From NCBI RefSeq assembly GCF_037975245.1, contig NC_092580.1, forward strand, positions 20,076,501-20,140,500: DNA of 64,000 nt. The letters are read 5' to 3'. Below are positions 13,104 through 26,284 of the stretch, in pieces. The first letter of the stretch is position 1. Each line of letters starts with the position of its first letter. The stretch is from Apostichopus japonicus (Eukaryota > Echinodermata > Holothuroidea > Aspidochirotida > Stichopodidae). The notes under the pieces were generated by a model. It was given only the letters and a program-made list of their open reading frames with translations. It did no database searches and was not told where the DNA came from. A program made the translations under genes and the position numbers.

Positions 13104-13651
13104 TTAGTGTATTTCAGGTGAATGAGCCAGTGGCTCCTGTAACTTATTTCCTCTCAGTGGCTTGGCTGCCAATTAAAATCGCAGAATCACAGAAATCGAT
13201 CTGCAATTAAATTCTAAATCAATTTCTCAACCGTAAGTGATCTACCATAAATAATGAACACAGAACTGAGTGTGCGATGAATAGGAAACAGTACTCATAG
13301 ACTTATTTCTGGAAATTTATCTTTGCAAAACTTTTAATTAACATTATCTACTTTTTATGACTCAAATGGTGCAATAAACTGAACAAACTTGGCAATTATG
13401 AGTTCTGAAATGACAAGCATTTCTTTACTTTCTAAGTACAGAGGGAAACAATATATTTACATTTTATGTTAATTGTCAGTTGTAATTACCCATTCATTAT
13501 GTTCATATAGTATATTGCATCAAATTCAGCCACTAGTAGGAATAGAAATATGTCCACCAAAAAGAAACATATTTGTTTCTCTCCTTACCTGTCTCCTCAC
13601 AACAACTGTGTCTGTTAGTCTACAGTGTTATCCAGGATGTAAAAGGAAATA

Positions 13652-13659
13652 CATGTTGA
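13652..13659. repeat. Left target-site duplication of MITE copy 2
   Basis: CATGTTGA directly before the element is repeated exactly at 13950-13957. Confidence 0.9.
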
Positions 13660-13949
13660 CAGGCGCGTAGCCAGGAATTTGCCAAGGGAGGGGCGAAACT
13701 GTAGGTTCAGCATTGCAAACTATCTAAGCGTAGCGCCACCATGGTTGGCGCGAACCGTACAAGAAAATTTTGGCTGAAAATTCCTCCCAGATCGCTGGCA
13801 ATGGCACTTCCCAGGCCTTGTAAGTTGCATCTTAGCATTTTCTCTTTTGAAAATACTAGCGATATCATAAAAACATTAAAAAAAAAATTAACAAATATGC
13901 TAAAGGGGGGGCGGCTGCCCCCTTCGCCCCCCCCTTGGCTATGCGCCTG
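13660..13949 (+). mobile_element. hAT-like MITE, family CAGGCGCGTAGCCA, copy 2
   Basis: This 290 bp element is near-identical to 308-601 and in the same orientation. The left end is CAGGCGCGTAGCCA. The right end, GGCTATGCGCCTG, differs from the ideal by one C-to-T change at a CpG, the usual methylation-decay signature. The exact 8-bp target duplication CATGTTGA flanks it. There is no transposase. Minus-strand frames starting near 13952 are repeat-derived. Confidence 0.92.
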
Positions 13950-13957
13950 CATGTTGA
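13950..13957. repeat. Right target-site duplication of MITE copy 2
   Basis: CATGTTGA is an exact copy of 13652-13659. Confidence 0.9.
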
Positions 13958-16900
13958 AATGTATAGACTGACAGCCTCATTTCAGTCCAGGTGAATAAAG
14001 AAAACAAGTTGCTTGGGGTTAGAAACAAAAGATACAATACTCTAAAGTTGTAATTTATACGTTTCTGTAGTTAATTCATGCGACCGTGAACAACTGGATT
14101 TAGGAGTTTACCGTTTAGCATTTTTACACATAATCTGTAACACATTGTATGTCGGAAAGTAAAAACTTAATTAGGCATAAGTGACAGTAATTAACAGACT
14201 GTTCATTGTGACAATGGTAATGCGACCATTAACGAAGCCAAACGGACAGACAGACCAATGTCAACCTACTGAAGAATGTATTAATTTGATATGATATGAT
14301 TACATGATTTACTTTTCTTCTCAGAATAAGATCCTGGTTATTATTATGCAGCAGCTGACACTCCATCAAAGTAAAACACAAATTTTTATCACTGATGATA
14401 AACCTAAGTTATATTAGAAAAATTTATTTGCATTATTATATTTATATTTTATCATGCAAAGCAGTCTTACAGTCAACCTGACAGCCGTTGTATAACTTAT
14501 TAGAATCTGTCTGCACTAGAATTGAAAAAAACTGTGTCATTTTTACTATTGTTTTACCATTTATTGGATAAATTTTTGATAAGGCCCCCATAGCAATACA
14601 GTCCATTAGATTTTATTATTATTCAAGTTTCAAATGCAAAATTTTCATACAATCAATATTATTATTAATATGTAATAATGAATCAACTTCAAAAGAACTT
14701 TAGAGGAGATCCCCTCCTCCACCTTCTTTTCCCCTTCATCCCTTCTTTCCCTCAGAGGGGACATGACTCCCCTCTCCCCATGCCAGGCCCAGCTATGGCC
14801 CTTCCTCAACCGTGACCCATACAGTAGCATGACATACGCTAATTCAATATTAAGCAATTTGTGTTACAGTGTACTTTCATGTGTGACCACTTTCATGTGC
14901 TAGAAATTACAATATTAAAAGTGCTTGAGCAAAACTAGACATAAAATTTTATTTATTTATTTACGCATGAGTAAACACTTTGGATGGTAGAATGAGAAGG
15001 AAGGGCATTGACCGAAAGGGACCGGTCACTGAGGGTGCACAGTGTTAAAAGATTATCAGGGCATACTAGACACGGTAGAATGAGGTGCTAATGTTGTGGG
15101 GAGACAGGTAAGCGGGTCACTCGTAAATATATAAACCAGTAAGTTTTATAATTTACACAAATTTTCCTTGCATCTGCTAGTTTATAATGCAATATTCAAA
15201 TTCAAATTGAATTTCTTAAGCAGTGAGTTTATAAACTGTGTATCTACCCAAAGACAATGTTTTGGTAAGCACAACGTATGAGATCTTAACGTCACTAAAT
15301 CCATACGTCAAAGATAAGATTCTGTCGCACTGTATCGCAAGTACTTAGCCATGAAGTATTCTGTCAACCCTCAGGGAGGGATGATCCCGGGAGCATTCAC
15401 ACACTTACAACTTAGAAAAGATAAATATCTAACTCTGGCATCTCGACTGCAAATCGGATTGCCTTCTTCATCCTGTTGGATTTAGGGGAAGTTAAAATGT
15501 TTCACTGTTTGTCCTCACTGGTGAGGTAATTTGGCTGTTGCTAAGGTACTTGATATCAAACATTGATAACATTTGCTCCAAAAAAAAAAAGACAGAGAGA
15601 GAAAATAAAAAGAGGGGGGAATTGATTTAATATATTAGAGTTTGAGTCACAAACACCGATTGAAACAACTACTAGTCTTGGAGGTTAAATTGGAACTGAA
15701 CTTGTCCAGCGTTACAAGATTAAAATCTTGCAGGGGTTCAGATAACATTGTGATTTTACTTAGAGGACTTATTGCAAAACTTGTACCTGATAAAGAATGC
15801 AAGTTCAGGTGAAACGGTAAGATCAGAGATCTAGAATGTTTGTCCAAGTTACGTGGCTACATTGCGTCACAGATCTATGCATCTTCCCTTCTCTCTCTAC
15901 CTTTATGATCTGCATATTATCTATTAAACAGAGAGGGACGATGCAGGCGGCAAAAGATGGTAGCAGTCCTCTGAGTCCATATTTATCATAACCTGTAAAT
16001 GTCATATTGGATTGATAGGAAATATTGTTCAATCCTATGCAGGTACTTGTATACGTTCGTCTCAGGAATTTAGCATCAGTGGTCTTTTTCAAGCGATGTT
16101 ATCACTCCTGCAGAGAAAGATCTATTTACCATCTGTGCTGAGATGTACTTTGGTTGATATTTTTAACTTATTAATGGAGTGGTTGTTGTCACGTCCCTTA
16201 CAAAGTAATCAATGAGGAAAGATGTGTCACCCCTGAAAACAGATTCCATGCATATCGAATTAATTATTCATCTTCATGAATATATCATGCATATTCATGG
16301 CATTCTCAAGGTACCCCTGACAGTACCCCCCCCCCTTCTCCAATAATTGTGACAGCAGCAAGGACTTTCATGAAGGCAGTGCTGCAGTCACAGGCAGTAT
16401 TCAACACCACTGTACATTAGACTTAACCTCCCACTCCACCTCCCCTACCAACACCTTCCACTCTGTGTTGAGTTTAAGTTCTCTAACTTAATTTAAGGGT
16501 TCCAGTATCTGAACGGCTTGGTGTCACTCGTTATCCTGTGCATGATATTTATGCTTTCTGAGGTCACTATATTGAGTTCTGTTACGGCTAATATTCACCA
16601 TCTTTTTTGGCAATATCGGTGTAAATATATTTATATCCAAGCTGTTCAAGAACTTGTCAGTATCATTTCATTTGTTGGCATTGCTGCATCCATAAGAGAG
16701 GAAGTTCCTCTTACTATAATTCACACTCCCCAACACGACAGATACATGCTATAAAACCAATCAAGTCTTTGGTGATGGGATTCATTATGTCAGGTGACCT
16801 TTAAAACTTTGTTTGTTTATGACTGCCTTCACGTACTTCAAGTCATGCACTATACTGTCAACCTCACCATGGAGATAGGCCATACAATTTTGGCCAACTT

Positions 16901-19708
16901 AGCCTGTGGAGAAGTTCCCTAATCTCTTGTTGACCAATCCATCCTTGCCTCTTGCATCGTTCAAATATTTTGGTTTTCCTTTTCATAAAATCAGTGGTCT
17001 AATGGGGGGATTTTTCCTTCCCCTTCCCATTATATCCATTTTGCAAGAGGCAGTTATGAGCTTGCAGCTACAGATGATAATGATATGTCTATAGGTCAGG
17101 GGGTCACCAGAACATTGAGAGGTCATCAGGGTTTTAGCCAGTAATTGTTACATTTAAAATCTGCAGTACGTACAACCAACAATGAAAGTTCAAAAATTTA
17201 TAGGTCAACCTGCAATATATTAACTAGCGTATCATATTTTAGAATGAAACTTAGAATGGCACTTGGTTTTTTGAACCTCAGGACTCTGCTGTTTTAATAC
17301 AGTCTGCACTGGAAAACATCATTCATATTAATTTTGTGATTGAGCCTAAGTTATTGTACTCTGTTGGAGGAGCGAATGGTTTGTGACTTGTGTGTATTTT
17401 TTCTTTGTCCTTTTCGTGTCTTTATTTGAGCAGGGTGAAAATGCAGTTTGCACTGATAGAATGCATTGGTGTAATACATGGCCTATCACTTATCAGACCC
17501 TTTCAAAGGAAAATGAGCTTGAGAGAAAAAAAGAGCAATATAAAACCCTTTCCCCCCCACACAACCCCAGCTCTATTTTCCTTTCAGCTTCTTGAACTCT
17601 GTCTATCTTCTTGTTTTGTTTTCATCTTTTCCCCTTATTATAAAATAAAACCCAATTTCTAAAATAAAACATTACCTTGATCAGAAGTTAAGTATGACTC
17701 AGTTACATTGCTATTTAATCATTGATGGTTCGTTCCATTGCTGTATTCCTTACTCTAACAACGTTCCAAGCTACTCACAATAAGAAAGAAAAAAAAACGG
17801 TACTCATCAATAAAAGTTCATCTTCCCAAGATGAATTCATGGACTTGATCATTTTGGCACAAATAGCGACAGATATTTTCGGGATGGAAATCAGCTTATG
17901 GATTCATCCGAAGAACTAATGTGACCATTTCAATATTTATAAGCTGAATCAGCATATCGTATTGAAGAACTGTTGCTTGATAATCTGTGTTTCAGCTGAT
18001 TCTCATAATTTGTCTGAAAAGTGAAAACCTTGTATTGATTCCAGTTTATCAGATCGGCTGGAATACAAGTAGTTCATAAGAAAAGAAATGAATAAAAAAC
18101 CTCTTCATGACTTGGATTTTTTGACAATGAATGGGTTACTAATGACTTAGGAAAATGACGTGTGGACAAAAGTGATTGTCGCTACGGTTACATGATTTCT
18201 GTTAAAGAGAATCTTGAAATTGTACTGAAAATTGATTTTAAACGATGCCCGATTGCATTGAAGCATGCTTTCAAAGATTTTTGCTGGCAGTAAATAATAA
18301 ATCCTTTCTTATAATTATCTCTGAATTTTATGACTATATGTTGGCTCCCTATAATTGACATATGAATTTCTAAGTAAATGGAGGATTCATGTACATGGTT
18401 GTTGTCAGCCACTTATATACACTGTGTCATGTTATACCGCTACTTTTTATCGATTACCCAGCATGCTTTGTTTCTCCCTTTGCAAATATGCAATTTATGG
18501 TCTTTTCACCTGGAGCACGATTCAGAACTAAAAGGAAAGCTTAAACAGAGGGGGTGGTAAGGCCATATTAAATCTCTCATAAAATCCATAAGACATCATT
18601 AGCAGTTGAAATTTCCGTAGCAGTTTTATGGGGACTTTCTTAGAACTCATAAGATTCGTTTCCAAACATCCCAAACTTTGACATAAATACATGTGGGACT
18701 TGTATACAATTCAATTATTTTGTAAAATTGCCCAAGATTTGTACTTTTAAACTTGGACAATATGAGTAAAAAATATTCTTGAGTGCATTGTTGAACTTTC
18801 AGGAATTAAAAGTTTTAGAAAGCAGATTGTAAAAGACTTTGAAATGTATTTTACTCCTGACTTACCTGTTTCCACAAGATTACTGCACTCTATCTCTCTA
18901 AAGTATGTTAGTAAAAAACAAAAACTCTCAGGAGAACTGTCATACTCCGTGGTAACCTACCATTCTTTGTGTACCCAGATGAGGAATGAGTTTGTATTAA
19001 CAGGAATTAGGAAATTCAATGACTTAGATGTGAGTGTTTACTGATAGCTAGCAGTTTTTGAATTGGCTAGGCCTAGGGCTAGGCCTGAATTGGTGATCGG
19101 TATAACGGAAGAAGGTACTCTGGCTAGCGACAGCATCGATGCTCTTTCAAAGCAGCCCATAGCATTTGTAGCTTAGTATCTTGTACCATCAAATACACTT
19201 TAAAGAAAGGCCAGGTGAATTGTTAGTTTCTTGCATTATTTATTGTCACATATATCTTCAGCTTAGCAACCAGTCACATTTAATACCCAAACCACTAGGA
19301 TTGTCTTATGGACGATTCCATAATACCCTTATTGTCAATTTTTTGTATATTTTTTATTTGATTTTCACGTTGTAGTATATATGCATGCTGTATAATCTGT
19401 ATACCTTTCTGGCTAACACAAATTCCTAAGACTGGGAATTTGTTCAATATTACTAATTTGTTTTTGACAGATGTTTCAAAACTCTTACTGTATAATATTA
19501 GAGTACTGTAAAAGAAATGAAAACTTAAATTAAGAAACGTACCTACTGGCGTTGTGACATCATTTTCTACATCCAGAAATAGACACACCTACATATTTTT
19601 TCAAAGACAATAAGATGTTCTCCTGTAGCCAGTTTTGAGGCTGTTGGTCTCGATCATTGACTAGAATGTGTAATTTAAACATCTCCTGTCTGTGGGGAAA
19701 ATATACCC

Positions 19709-19748
19709 CATGTTAATATTTATATTATCATGTTAATATTTATATTAA
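19709..19748. repeat. Two-copy 20-bp tandem repeat
   Basis: CATGTTAATATTTATATTAT (19709-19728) is followed at once by CATGTTAATATTTATATTAA (19729-19748). A third partial CATGT comes next. Confidence 0.85.
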
Positions 19749-20360
19749 CATGTATTTCTTAATTACAGGAAATCCATACTTAGTTTTGCATTTTATTTTA
19801 TCCGGGTTTCTTGCCTGAAGTGGCTTTAAGCATCTGCAGGTAATTTGCAGGGAGGCATATCCTGACATTTAAATTATTCGTACACAGCATATTTAATTTT
19901 GGTGTTCTAATTCATTAATTATATGGATTGGAAAATGGGTGCGTTAAATTAGGGAAGAATGAAATGGACATGGCAGTAAAGGCATAAAAACACCAATATG
20001 TTGTTGTTATTGGTACATACTTACATTAGATACTTATAACTATATGACGTTATACCCTAGTCTCTCCCAAAAAAGGAATGAACTAAATTTTCTGCATGAT
20101 GCTGAACTGACGTGTCGACTGTGTGACAAGGTATCGTTAATCTTTGATGATGTCAAATAAAATATGTATAAATGCTATTTGGAAGTCAATGGTTATTTAT
20201 CAAAACATAATTCTCCCAAACTCATGCAGTAATTATTAGAGAGTTCCAAAACTATAATGTATTCTGATATTGATGACCAAATGTACAGTACGGTGTAATA
20301 AAGTAAAATGCAAAGTAACAAGGTACAGTACTGTATAAGAGTGAAATGTAAGGTAAGTAT

Positions 20361-20822
20361 ATAATAATAATAATAATAAATGAGACTTATATAGCGCCAA
20401 ATCACTAGACAAAAGTCACTGCTCAAGGCGCTTTACAAAGAAAGCAAATTAATTAACAAAAGAACAAGTGAAAATGGGTCTTAAGTAAACTTTTGAAAGT
20501 AGAAAGTTTGGAGCATGTTTAGAGCATGTTCGGATGTAACTTGTTCCATAGATAAGAGCCAGAATATTCAAAGCTTCTGTAACCATAGGTCTCCAAGCGT
20601 GGTTTAGGAACAGTTAGATACAGTTTGTTGGAGGAACGAAGTGTGGGAGTTGGAATATACGGCAAGAGAAGTTGCGACAGGTACACAGGTGAAGAGGAAG
20701 CTGGAGTAACTCTGTTCAGAAAGGTTCCATGCATCCATTTATACTCCTGGCAAACCAAGCTTTTTATTAAAGGTTTAAAGAAGCAAACTTCCACCCAAGA
20801 AGGTGTGATGTTTAAAGGCTAA
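20361..20822 (-). mobile_element. 5'-truncated CR1/L2-like LINE, 3' end
   Basis: On the minus strand, 20794-20519 encodes the conserved C-terminal tail that follows the reverse transcriptase of CR1/L2-type non-LTR retrotransposons. It includes TLRSSNKLYLTVPKPR and YGYRSFEYSGSYLWNKL, matching the family pattern LRSS...L.VPR.R...YG.R.F....LWN.LP. An upstream stretch resembling the K-LHG motif (YKWMHG) precedes it. Next comes the 3' untranslated part with the paired boxes GGCGCT/AGCGCC (TGTAAAGCGCCTTGAGC ... GGCGCTATATAAGT), and the element ends in an (ATT)n tail at 20379-20361. This order is typical of these LINEs. Only about 460 bp survive. The RT and endonuclease are absent, so this is a dead-on-arrival copy. 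Confidence 0.85.
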
Positions 20823-22619
20823 TTCTGATTGGTAGATTTGGAAGGAAGAGGCACTTAGCCTCTTGTAGGACCAATGGGAGGGCTCAGTGCAAGAATTTTT
20901 ATACCAGTTTACAGGCTCCGTAGATCGGAGTGTGTATGTATAGGAGATGGGTATAAAGTATCACCATTGGTAAATACCCTTGCCAGTAACTATAAACATG
21001 AGAACTGAAGTGTGTTTTCTCTACAAAGTTTAGTCATTGAAAATGATCGAGTGACCAATACTTGGCTTTGAAGCATACTTGTGAGCAATAATGATACCGT
21101 TAAGTTGTTATTTGTGAAATTTTTGCCACTGTAATGGCCAAGCAGATATTGGGTGATGGCATATGAAGCGTTGCTTGGATACCAACCATATCTGCAAGGT
21201 CATAATAAGTTTCAGATCTGGCTTATCACAGTTGTGAAAGGTTTTCTGTAAATTTCCATCACAAATATGCTAGGAACACTAAAACTGGTCAGCTGTGCTC
21301 ATATCTGTCGTCAGCCATGCAACCACAGAGGATTTCATTTGTCATGCATAAAAGTGTGTTATGATTAATTTGATTTGAGTTTTGCAAAATTCTGCAAGCA
21401 ATTTTGGTTTATGCATGGCGCCTTAAAAGTTATTTTTATTAATACTTGTTTTCTTAACTTAAAGCAATCTATGCATGCTAACCATTTCTGGGATAATAAA
21501 GATGACCTGTAATTAATAGTGGTTGACCCTTGTTTGACTTTGAAATCATTTGGGGACGATTACCTTTAAAGTCGTTTAATTTTGCCCAGATTTAGGGATG
21601 TGTTACACATTCCTTTTGAGTTATGAGAAGTGTGCATGGTAGGCATTCACAATTTCTGGATACTCAGCTAGAAAGGTGACTGACCAACCCCGAATATTAT
21701 CCTTTTATACCTCTATATGAAGTGGTTTTTGATGGAAATTTTATCTTTATGGTTGGGCCAAAAAAGTCAAAACCAAACATTGAGATTTTTTTATGTGTGT
21801 GCTATTTAATGCAAATTGAAAGGGTTCTGATTAATCTAATGTAATCGCAGAAGACAATAAAAAATCAAATAAAAATGCTGGCTGGCTGAGATTAACTTTA
21901 GCAGCTGAGTTCGGAGATAAAAGATCACAAATCTTCTTTCGTCGGGCTTCTTGCTAGGCAATGTAACATGGTACTTTTATTGCGTGAACTGGAGAATGAA
22001 TTTACAACCGTTGTTGGTTTTTTACCCTTTCAAGGGTTCACTAAATGTCAATGAGTTTTGCATTTTATAACATTTATAACAAGCTCAACAATAACAGACA
22101 GGGGTGAGATGAAGGTTTATTGTACCGCATATTCCCAATTCGAATCAGATTTAATTTATCTTTTTGAGGATGAAATGTGATTATTTCCCTCAAAAGAGCT
22201 ACAGAGAAATAAATTCATGGTTTTCAGCTAACTTCGACAGGTTTATTTTGATCCCAGGTTTATTGATTCTATGCCTATAAATGTGGAGGATCCGAGAGGT
22301 TTGCCAATTATAAAACCGAATCATGAAAATCACTTCTAATTTTCACATCTTGGAAAAGTGCTCTTCAGGACATTATGGAAAGCATGCTTTTCAACCAGAG
22401 TTTTCTTTTCAAAGGTAATGCACTTACTTAGTTCACATTTGTTTTCTCTGTTTGTGAAAGGGAGAAAAATTAAATGTAACCAATCACAGGTAACAATTTT
22501 GCATGGGATCAAAACATTTAGAATCGGTCATAAGCAGATAAAAGTTGCTGTATACACCGCCGAACGGCTGTTCAGTGTGAAGCTTAATAGGGGACTGTCT
22601 AAAACTAGATGAGGATTGC

Positions 22620-22941
22620 CAAATACCGGTGCTGTGGTCAAGAGGATAAAAGCAATGAGGTATTTGAAGCAATGAGGCTTAGCAAGCAATCGGGAGGTTC
22701 CGGGTTCGATACCTGGCCGGGTCATAGTAACATGGGTTTATCATCCAAGAGAAATCTATGGTTTACCCATCTGAAATGACTTTCTAACTTGAAAAGATTC
22801 AAAATATAAGGTAAAATGTTGAATTGGAAGCCACCCGACATGTAAGTTGTAATCCATAAGCCCTTGCAGGTTTCTCCCACATTTGTGGTCGCTTAAGCGT
22901 CATAAAAATAACAGCTCGTTAATATTAATATTATTATTTAG
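22620..22941 (+). mobile_element. tRNA-derived SINE
   Basis: This is a pol III-type retroposon with an internal promoter. A-box TGGTCAAGAGG lies at 22635-22645 and B-box GGTTCGATACC at 22703-22713. After the B-box, TGGCCGGGTCA gives a T-arm/acceptor-like fold, so the head derives from a tRNA; the long A-B spacing suggests one with a large variable arm or an insertion. A non-tRNA body of about 200 bp follows, including TTTGTGGTCGCTTAAGCG. An (ATT)-type tail, TTAATATTAATATTATTATT, closes it at about 22919-22939, which suggests mobilisation by a LINE with a similar tail. The minus-strand peptide MTRPGIEPGTSRLLA is the usual false translation of such B-box regions. It is not a functional tRNA gene. 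Confidence 0.85.
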
Positions 22942-25900
22942 TTGAGTCTGTTGCCCTGTTCAGTCAGAACAGTGTGTGAACTACATGCTTTGGACAAGCA
23001 ATTAGCATCATCGAAGGGAGATACATTGCTGGTTCTGATCTTTTTTCCCGCATAAAATTTCTCCTTTTTTTATCACGCAAGAAAGAACAGCCATAATTCT
23101 CGCAGATTGGGGACAAATCTCCAAACCTTCTTCAGACAGACATATTGCACGACTATATAGCTCAGCAGCTCGAATGCAGGACAAGTCTTAAACCGAGTTC
23201 AGTTTCTTATGTTTGTTTTATTCTCTGTTTCATGCTTCTGCGTCATCTTCTATCAAGATCACATTGGTTTCAAGATTGCCAAGATTTGGTGTTAATAAAG
23301 TCCGTCTATGAATTAAATTGATGGATATATACGTTATAAGATGCTCTCCAGAAAAGCCCAGAGCCATGAAATTAAGCCGTTTAGTACGGAATAAAATTCT
23401 ACGGTTACTCTGTACAGGCTCTCTGAAAACACTTCAACTCTTAGTTTATATTCAACGTTTCAATTCTTTAGATGCTATGGTCAAAGTGAATCTTCTATCA
23501 GCTTGAACCCGAAGCCATTAAACGGGAAAGAAAAAAAAGAGATTGCTGTGTTCTCTCTCTTTGTTTCTTAGATTCCTCTCGTTACTAAGATCTCGTTGTT
23601 TTTAATCCAAGATAAATTACGTGCAGATCTCTCATGGAAAGCTTCAAAGGCAATTATTGTGAAGCTCTTTTGTCATTAATAACGAACTCTCGTCTACGTA
23701 ACCATTGTTTGACCAGCTGTGCGTAAATAACAACCTCGCTGCGCAAATTGGCGTGAAACAGTCGCAGAGTTTACAGTTATAGTTTGACTGAAATAATGTC
23801 TAACCAGAAACTTTTACCTTGTACAAACATCCATGTTAATTTATCTTTAAAAACAGGACTTAAGAAAAAGATAAAGATAAAAGAAAAAGAGAAAGAGAAG
23901 AAATTTACAACCTCAGTGAGATGAGAATTTGAAGGATGTTTGAAGAAAATCTCCAAAATAAAAACTATAAAAATTTAGTCAAGGATCGATAATGTGCTAC
24001 TTTATAGCTGGTTTTGTTGGTTGGTCTTGAATTTTGAACAAATTGTATGATACCGAAAAATGATTTGAATAAGCTGGTAAATTGATCAGACCAAGGTAAC
24101 CTGATACAGTTTTCCACCAAATGAATATTAATGAGTTTACTAGTTTTACAAGATTGTGGTTGTCACCAACAATTTGTAGCAATCACATGTTACAATCCAG
24201 TTTCAAAATTTCCCATTTTCCTTTATTATTTAAACTGAGGCTTGACGTTTCACGCTGTCACCTACATTGTGATGGTGATTTTGGTATCAAATTGCCAAAA
24301 TTTCTGCGTATTGAATTAAGATCGCTTTTTCTTGATGATTAAAAAGAAATTTATGCTATATTTTAGTGTTAAAGTGACCCATAAATATGCAATTTATTAG
24401 CTTGTCTATAGTCAACCTCCATTTCAAGTAATTAAAATAAAATTAACAAATTAACAAATGAAAAGAAGGGACTTTTCTGATTTGCTTTTTGCATGTGATT
24501 AATGCAGTTTTTTTCCCTGACAATTTATTTTTGAGTGAATTATATTGAAACTGAATCACCCAGCTTGCTGTTTGATGTAAAATCGTTTTAATATTTCAGT
24601 GCTACCATAAAAGTCAGTATTGGAAGATTTATAAATTTCATGTTTACCTCATTCATGTCTATTATTGCATGGAAGTAAGCGAATCATATGTGCATGAGCA
24701 AAAATTTATCATTAAATAAGCTTGGTCAGTGATGAAACAAATACTGAATTACTCACAAATATCCTTACTATATCATTAAAACTTATTTTTTTTCAGAGAA
24801 AACAAATAACACTTTACTCTTTAAGTTTCCATCACAGGGAGGGTCAGATAGTGGGCTGGGTACTCAACTCCTTCCCCCATGTAGTGTTTAAAAAGGCCCA
24901 TGCTGCTTAGTACCCCTCATCCCCCCCCCCCCTCCGGCCCTGAACCTCAACATTAAAGGGTGACTGTAGGCACAACATTTAGTTTGGTACATTTTACACC
25001 AAAAGAAACAATCCTGATAGTCGAGGTTGTTAGTAATCTTTGAGACATTAACCATTAAACATCAGAGGGTCATCAAGGAAAACATTTCTTCCAACACTAC
25101 ACCATAGCCTGTATAGTATATATGCACAGTGGGCTGGGCTATAATAATGCAATCAGATTTATACATTGCATTGACCACCTTTCAGAGAGGGAATGAAAAG
25201 TTGATGAAAGCGCACTGTTATGCTATAGTGAACATCATCTTTTTGCTGTAAATCACAAATTTTGCACTTAATTTTAGGAGCAATTGTGCCTTGAAATGAC
25301 ACAGCCGACCATTTGGTCATTTTTCATCAGGTGCAGCAGAATTAAAACTCAGTAGGAAAACGTGACTTTTTATACTCAAATGACATCTTAACAATACAAG
25401 GATTGATGGTGTGGAATGAATGGATGTCATATGATGCATATTTGATAGCTGAATACGTTGAAAACTGGAAAAGATATTGCTATAATTGAAAAACAATTGA
25501 CTATAATTAGCAGTCAACTTTTCTTTTAATGAATTGCCTAATGATATAAGTTACTAACTATCTTTCCATATGTAAAGGTCTCCGTGACTTTCATTTTTGA
25601 TCTGTAAAATTATTGATGTATAATTGATTTGACACATTTGCACTGCCACTTATTAATTACAGTGCTCAGGTTCCATAAAATATACATAATTCTTGCCAAA
25701 AGATATAAAATATTTAACATTTCTTTGAATTTGGATTCTAGTATTAACTCATAAATCTCACAACCTGCACGGCTAACCATGGAAAGTTCATGCAATCTTT
25801 GTCCAAATCTTAAAAAAGTGTATTTAGAAGGACAAATGCTAAATTTAGATATTTCATTTTATCAACCACAACAACAACAGAAACAGCAGATTTCAAATTA

Positions 25901-26187
25901 GTTAGTTTTTTTTTTTTTTTACTTCTCTCGGAGTCTGACAAGTTTTACAGTTTATTATGTTTCCTTATTGGTTTGGGACTGGAGGATAATGAATATTATT
26001 AATTTTAAAAGCAATCCAAAATGTATGATTATCATGCATGTTTAGTTGTAAAAAAACTCGCTAATTAAATGCAATTTTTTTATTTATGATCAAGGTGAAT
26101 TGAATGTTATTCATATGCACGTTTACAAATTTGACGTAGGTTTTATGATATAATTACTGAAGAAACATGACACCTTGTATCTTGCAG

Positions 26188-26266
26188 CTAAGGACTTTAT
26201 CAGCCACTTACTGGATGTAACCCCAGAGACAAGATACGACTGTGAAGAGGCCATCAGACATCCATG
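26188..26266 (+). CDS. CAMK1: CAMK1-like kinase, internal exon (kinase subdomain XI)
   Basis: This 79 bp exon lies between acceptor CTTGCAG and donor GTAGGT. The first two bases (CT) join the G left by exon 7510-7622 to give Ala. The translation continues KDFISHLLDVTPE, then TRYDCEEAIRHP, and TG remains to be completed as Trp by the next exon. This is the end of the kinase domain (helices H and I). The Arg of TRY is the invariant subdomain XI arginine that salt-bridges to the APE glutamate in protein kinases, and HPW is the standard end of CaMK kinase domains. Relative to typical vertebrate CaMKI (AKDFIRNLM...), the first half is more divergent than the flanking exons. The G-rich tandem repeat beginning about 20 bp beyond the donor is unusual. 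Confidence 0.93.
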
Positions 26267-26284
26267 GTAGGTCGAAATCTTTAT

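Noticed and set aside
16260-16310. CATGAATAT/ATATTCATG inverted pair as a regulatory operator
   Set aside because: AT-rich near-palindromes of this kind occur at several places in the window. Nothing ties this one to a promoter.
22484-22725. Minus-strand peptide beginning MTRPGIEPGTSRLLA
   Set aside because: This is the familiar false translation of the tRNA B-box region of a SINE.
22628-22725. Functional tRNA gene
   Set aside because: A and B boxes are present, but the spacing is too long and the acceptor and anticodon arms do not pair well. A SINE body and tail follow.
24835-24942. CAGGGAGGG...CCGGCCCTG as a miniature hAT element
   Set aside because: The terminal match is poor and the flanks (TTCCATCA and AACCTCAA) are not a duplication. 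The polyC tract explains most of the symmetry.
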